DNA from: Deltaproteobacteria bacterium
GTDB taxonomy: Bacteria > Myxococcota_A > UBA9160 > SMWR01
Assembly (NCBI GenBank): GCA_019310965.1
Contig: JAFDDG010000019.1
Location: 1 to 53,095 of the forward strand
Reading direction: 5' to 3'
DNA: 53,095 nucleotides
Shown: in pieces, positions 51,711-53,095 of the stretch
How positions within the stretch are numbered: the first letter of the stretch is position 1
Layout of the letters: every line of letters starts with the position of its first letter
Notes under the pieces: model-generated
Told to the model about the DNA's origin: nothing
Database searches by the model: none
Seen by the model: the letters and a program-made list of their open reading frames with translations, nothing else
Translations under genes and position numbers: made by a program

Positions 51711-52634
51711 ATGATGAAGATCGGAATGACGCTCCCCGTCACCGAGCCCGGCTGGAACCGGGAGGTGCTCGTGCAGTGGGTCCAGCGCATCGAGCGCGGC
51801 CCGTTCGCGAGCCTCGCTGCGGGCGAGCGCATTGCTTTTCCGACCCCCGACCTCGTGGCGCTGCTCGCGGCGTGTGCGGCGCTCACCGAGCGGGTCCGGC
51901 TCGTGACCACCGTTTCGGTCGCGACGATCCACGACCCGGTGCTGCTCGCCAAACAGTGGGCCACCGTGGATATGATCAGCGGCGGACGCTTGACGCTCGG
52001 ACTCGGTAGTGGCGGCCGCGAGGAGGACTACCGCGCCGTGGGTGCCGATCTGCGCCACCGGCGCATGGCCGTGCTGGCGGAGCGCGTTGCCACGATGCGC
52101 CGGGTCTGGGCGGGGGAGACCGTCGTGGATGGGCTGCTGCGCCCCGTCGAGCCGTTCCCGGCGCAGGCCGGCGGGCCCCCGCTGCTGGCGGGGGCGCAGG
52201 GACCCAGGTCGATGCGCAGCGCCGCCGACTGGGCCGACGGCATCACCGGCATGACCATGACGGCGAGTGCGCGGGAGGCGGCGGGTGTCCTCGACATGGC
52301 GCGCACCGCCTGGAAGCAGGCGGGCAGGGCGGAGCCGCCGCTGCTCAACCTGGCGAGCTGGTTTGCCCTGGGAGAGCCCGCCGCCGCGCGGGCGCAGCTT
52401 CGGAAACATCTGCGCCGTTACTTCAACTGGTTTCCGGACGAGGAGGCCGAGCAGATGGCCGCAAGCTGCGGCTTCGCCGGTACGGGGGTCGAGCTGGAGG
52501 CCTTCCTGCAAGCCCTGGCCGATCTCGGTACGGATGAATTCGTCTTCATCCCGACGAGCATCGATCCGCGCGAAGTCGATCGCGTCGCCGAGGTGGTCGC
52601 CTCATTCAGTGGCGGCGCGACGGGCGGAAGGTGA
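51711..52634 (+). CDS. LLM-class flavin or F420-dependent oxidoreductase
   Basis: A 307-residue luciferase-like barrel. Conserved parts are AFPTPDLVALLAACAALTERVRLVTTVSVATIHDPVLLAKQWATVDMISGGRLTLGLGSGGREEDYRAVG (about 42-110), the PVLLAK-W-T-D-SGGR-G-G-G pattern being diagnostic, then LLAGAQGPRSMRSAADWADG. This is the second luciferase-like protein in the region. The cofactor (FMN or F420) is not settled by sequence. Short 16-base gap to the preceding DUF1330 gene. Confidence 0.88.
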   Translation: MMKIGMTLPVTEPGWNREVLVQWVQRIERGPFASLAAGERIAFPTPDLVALLAACAALTERVRLVTTVSVATIHDPVLLAKQWATVDMISGGRLTLGLGSGGREEDYRAVGADLRHRRMAVLAERVATMRRVWAGETVVDGLLRPVEPFPAQAGGPPLLAGAQGPRSMRSAADWADGITGMTMTASAREAAGVLDMARTAWKQAGRAEPPLLNLASWFALGEPAAARAQLRKHLRRYFNWFPDEEAEQMAASCGFAGTGVELEAFLQALADLGTDEFVFIPTSIDPREVDRVAEVVASFSGGATGGR

Positions 52635-52729
52635 TCCACCGGGCCCGCTGAGGGTTTGCAGTCACGAGCGCAACGATCAGCGCAACGATCTTCACCCGTG
52701 CCAGCGCACACGACCGAGGGAGAACCATC

Positions 52730-53095
52730 ATGTCCAACCCGAAGCAGCAGCGTCCGTTCGATCCCGCGAGCTTCACGCTGCACACCGAGGAGAACTTCTA
52801 CACGCCGCAGGATCTGGAGGCCGCCGCAAGGGACTGGCCGAGAGAAGAAGTGGCGGAGGCGTTCGCCGCGTATCGCGTGGCCGTCGATGTCGGGGATCAC
52901 GACACGATGACCGCAATGCTCACGGACGATGGCCGAGGAGGAAACGCCACCTACGGCTTCTTCCACGACCGCGCATCCTACAGGCAGTTTCTGAAGGACT
53001 GCTGGCTCGAGATCATTCCGAACTACAACATGTGGCAGGTGATCGACGGCGGGCGCGTTGTGAACAAGTGGTGCGAGGTGCTGCCCGGCGATCCG
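52730..53095 (+). CDS. SnoaL/NTF2-like protein (partial, runs off the window)
   Basis: The first 122 codons are present; the gene continues past the window edge. ATG 52730 has GGGAG upstream. The visible part includes VAEAFAAYRVAVDVGDHDTMTAMLTDDGRGGNATYGFFHDRASYRQFLKDCWLEIIPNYNMWQVIDGGRVVNKWCEVL, with the helix-sheet pattern and WxxIDGGRVVxKW of SnoaL-type NTF2 proteins. The fourth of this fold within about 16 kb. Confidence 0.75.
   Translation, partial: MSNPKQQRPFDPASFTLHTEENFYTPQDLEAAARDWPREEVAEAFAAYRVAVDVGDHDTMTAMLTDDGRGGNATYGFFHDRASYRQFLKDCWLEIIPNYNMWQVIDGGRVVNKWCEVLPGDP

Overview
The window is high-GC (roughly two thirds or more G+C), densely packed bacterial chromosome with many GTG and TTG starts, many 4-nt start/stop overlaps and four tRNA genes. 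Type IV pilus retraction ATPase PilU, the tig-clpP-clpX-lon block, a lysine-rich histone H1-like tail protein, a fused 5-oxoprolinase and a large set of CoA, flavin and short-chain dehydrogenase genes together suggest a Gram-negative soil or aquatic bacterium of the former Deltaproteobacteria (a Myxococcota-like or related lineage). That placement is an inference from gene content; there is no rRNA here to test it. I see no phage, no intact transposon and no CRISPR array.

Layout. 1-3.9 kb: end of an H1-like basic repeat protein, rpoZ, then a minus-strand pair of PilU and a GAF-histidine kinase that has lost its phosphoacceptor histidine, and a small exported protein. 3.9-5.5 kb: structured non-coding repeats and an AmpG-like permease. 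5.5-12.5 kb: a 42-residue membrane protein missed by length cut-offs, a transglutaminase-like lipoprotein, a YhhQ-type transporter with an unusual insert, an exported pseudo-trypsin/VWA protein, a YpeA-like acetyltransferase, and an overlapping amidase-rph-rdgB operon. 12.5-16.4 kb: two divergent ECF sigma genes sharing mirror-image promoters, an NrsF-type membrane anti-sigma factor, a histidine phosphatase and a membrane hydrolase. 16.5-20.6 kb: DUF4404, CstA, AbgT and VanZ-like genes on the minus strand, with a perfect 28-bp-stem hairpin repeat between cstA and abgT.

20.8-28 kb is a tightly overlapping operon: an ATP-grasp ligase of the D-Ala-D-Ala ligase type, a KamA-family radical SAM aminomutase, MurJ and a fused 5-oxoprolinase. 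The combination hints at making and ligating a beta-amino acid, possibly for the envelope; this is the strongest candidate for an undescribed pathway. 28-35.4 kb holds tRNA-Lys, tRNA-Leu, tig-clpP-clpX-lon, tRNA-Val, an SCP2 protein and tRNA-Asp. Matching repeat modules lie directly behind tRNA-Leu and tRNA-Asp and so bracket the protease block.

35.5-53.1 kb is an accessory catabolic region: an HSL-type esterase, four NTF2/SnoaL-like proteins, a haem-binding ferric-reductase-like membrane protein, an EthD lipoprotein, a class III CoA transferase, a GPH-type transporter, two luciferase-like flavin oxidoreductases, an intact and a degenerate SDR next to each other, a three-subunit molybdenum hydroxylase operon, and a TetR regulator divergent from a QueG-like iron-sulfur protein with a palindromic operator between them. 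It looks like a pathway for oxidising a hydrophobic or cyclic carboxylic compound through CoA esters, but the substrate cannot be read from sequence.
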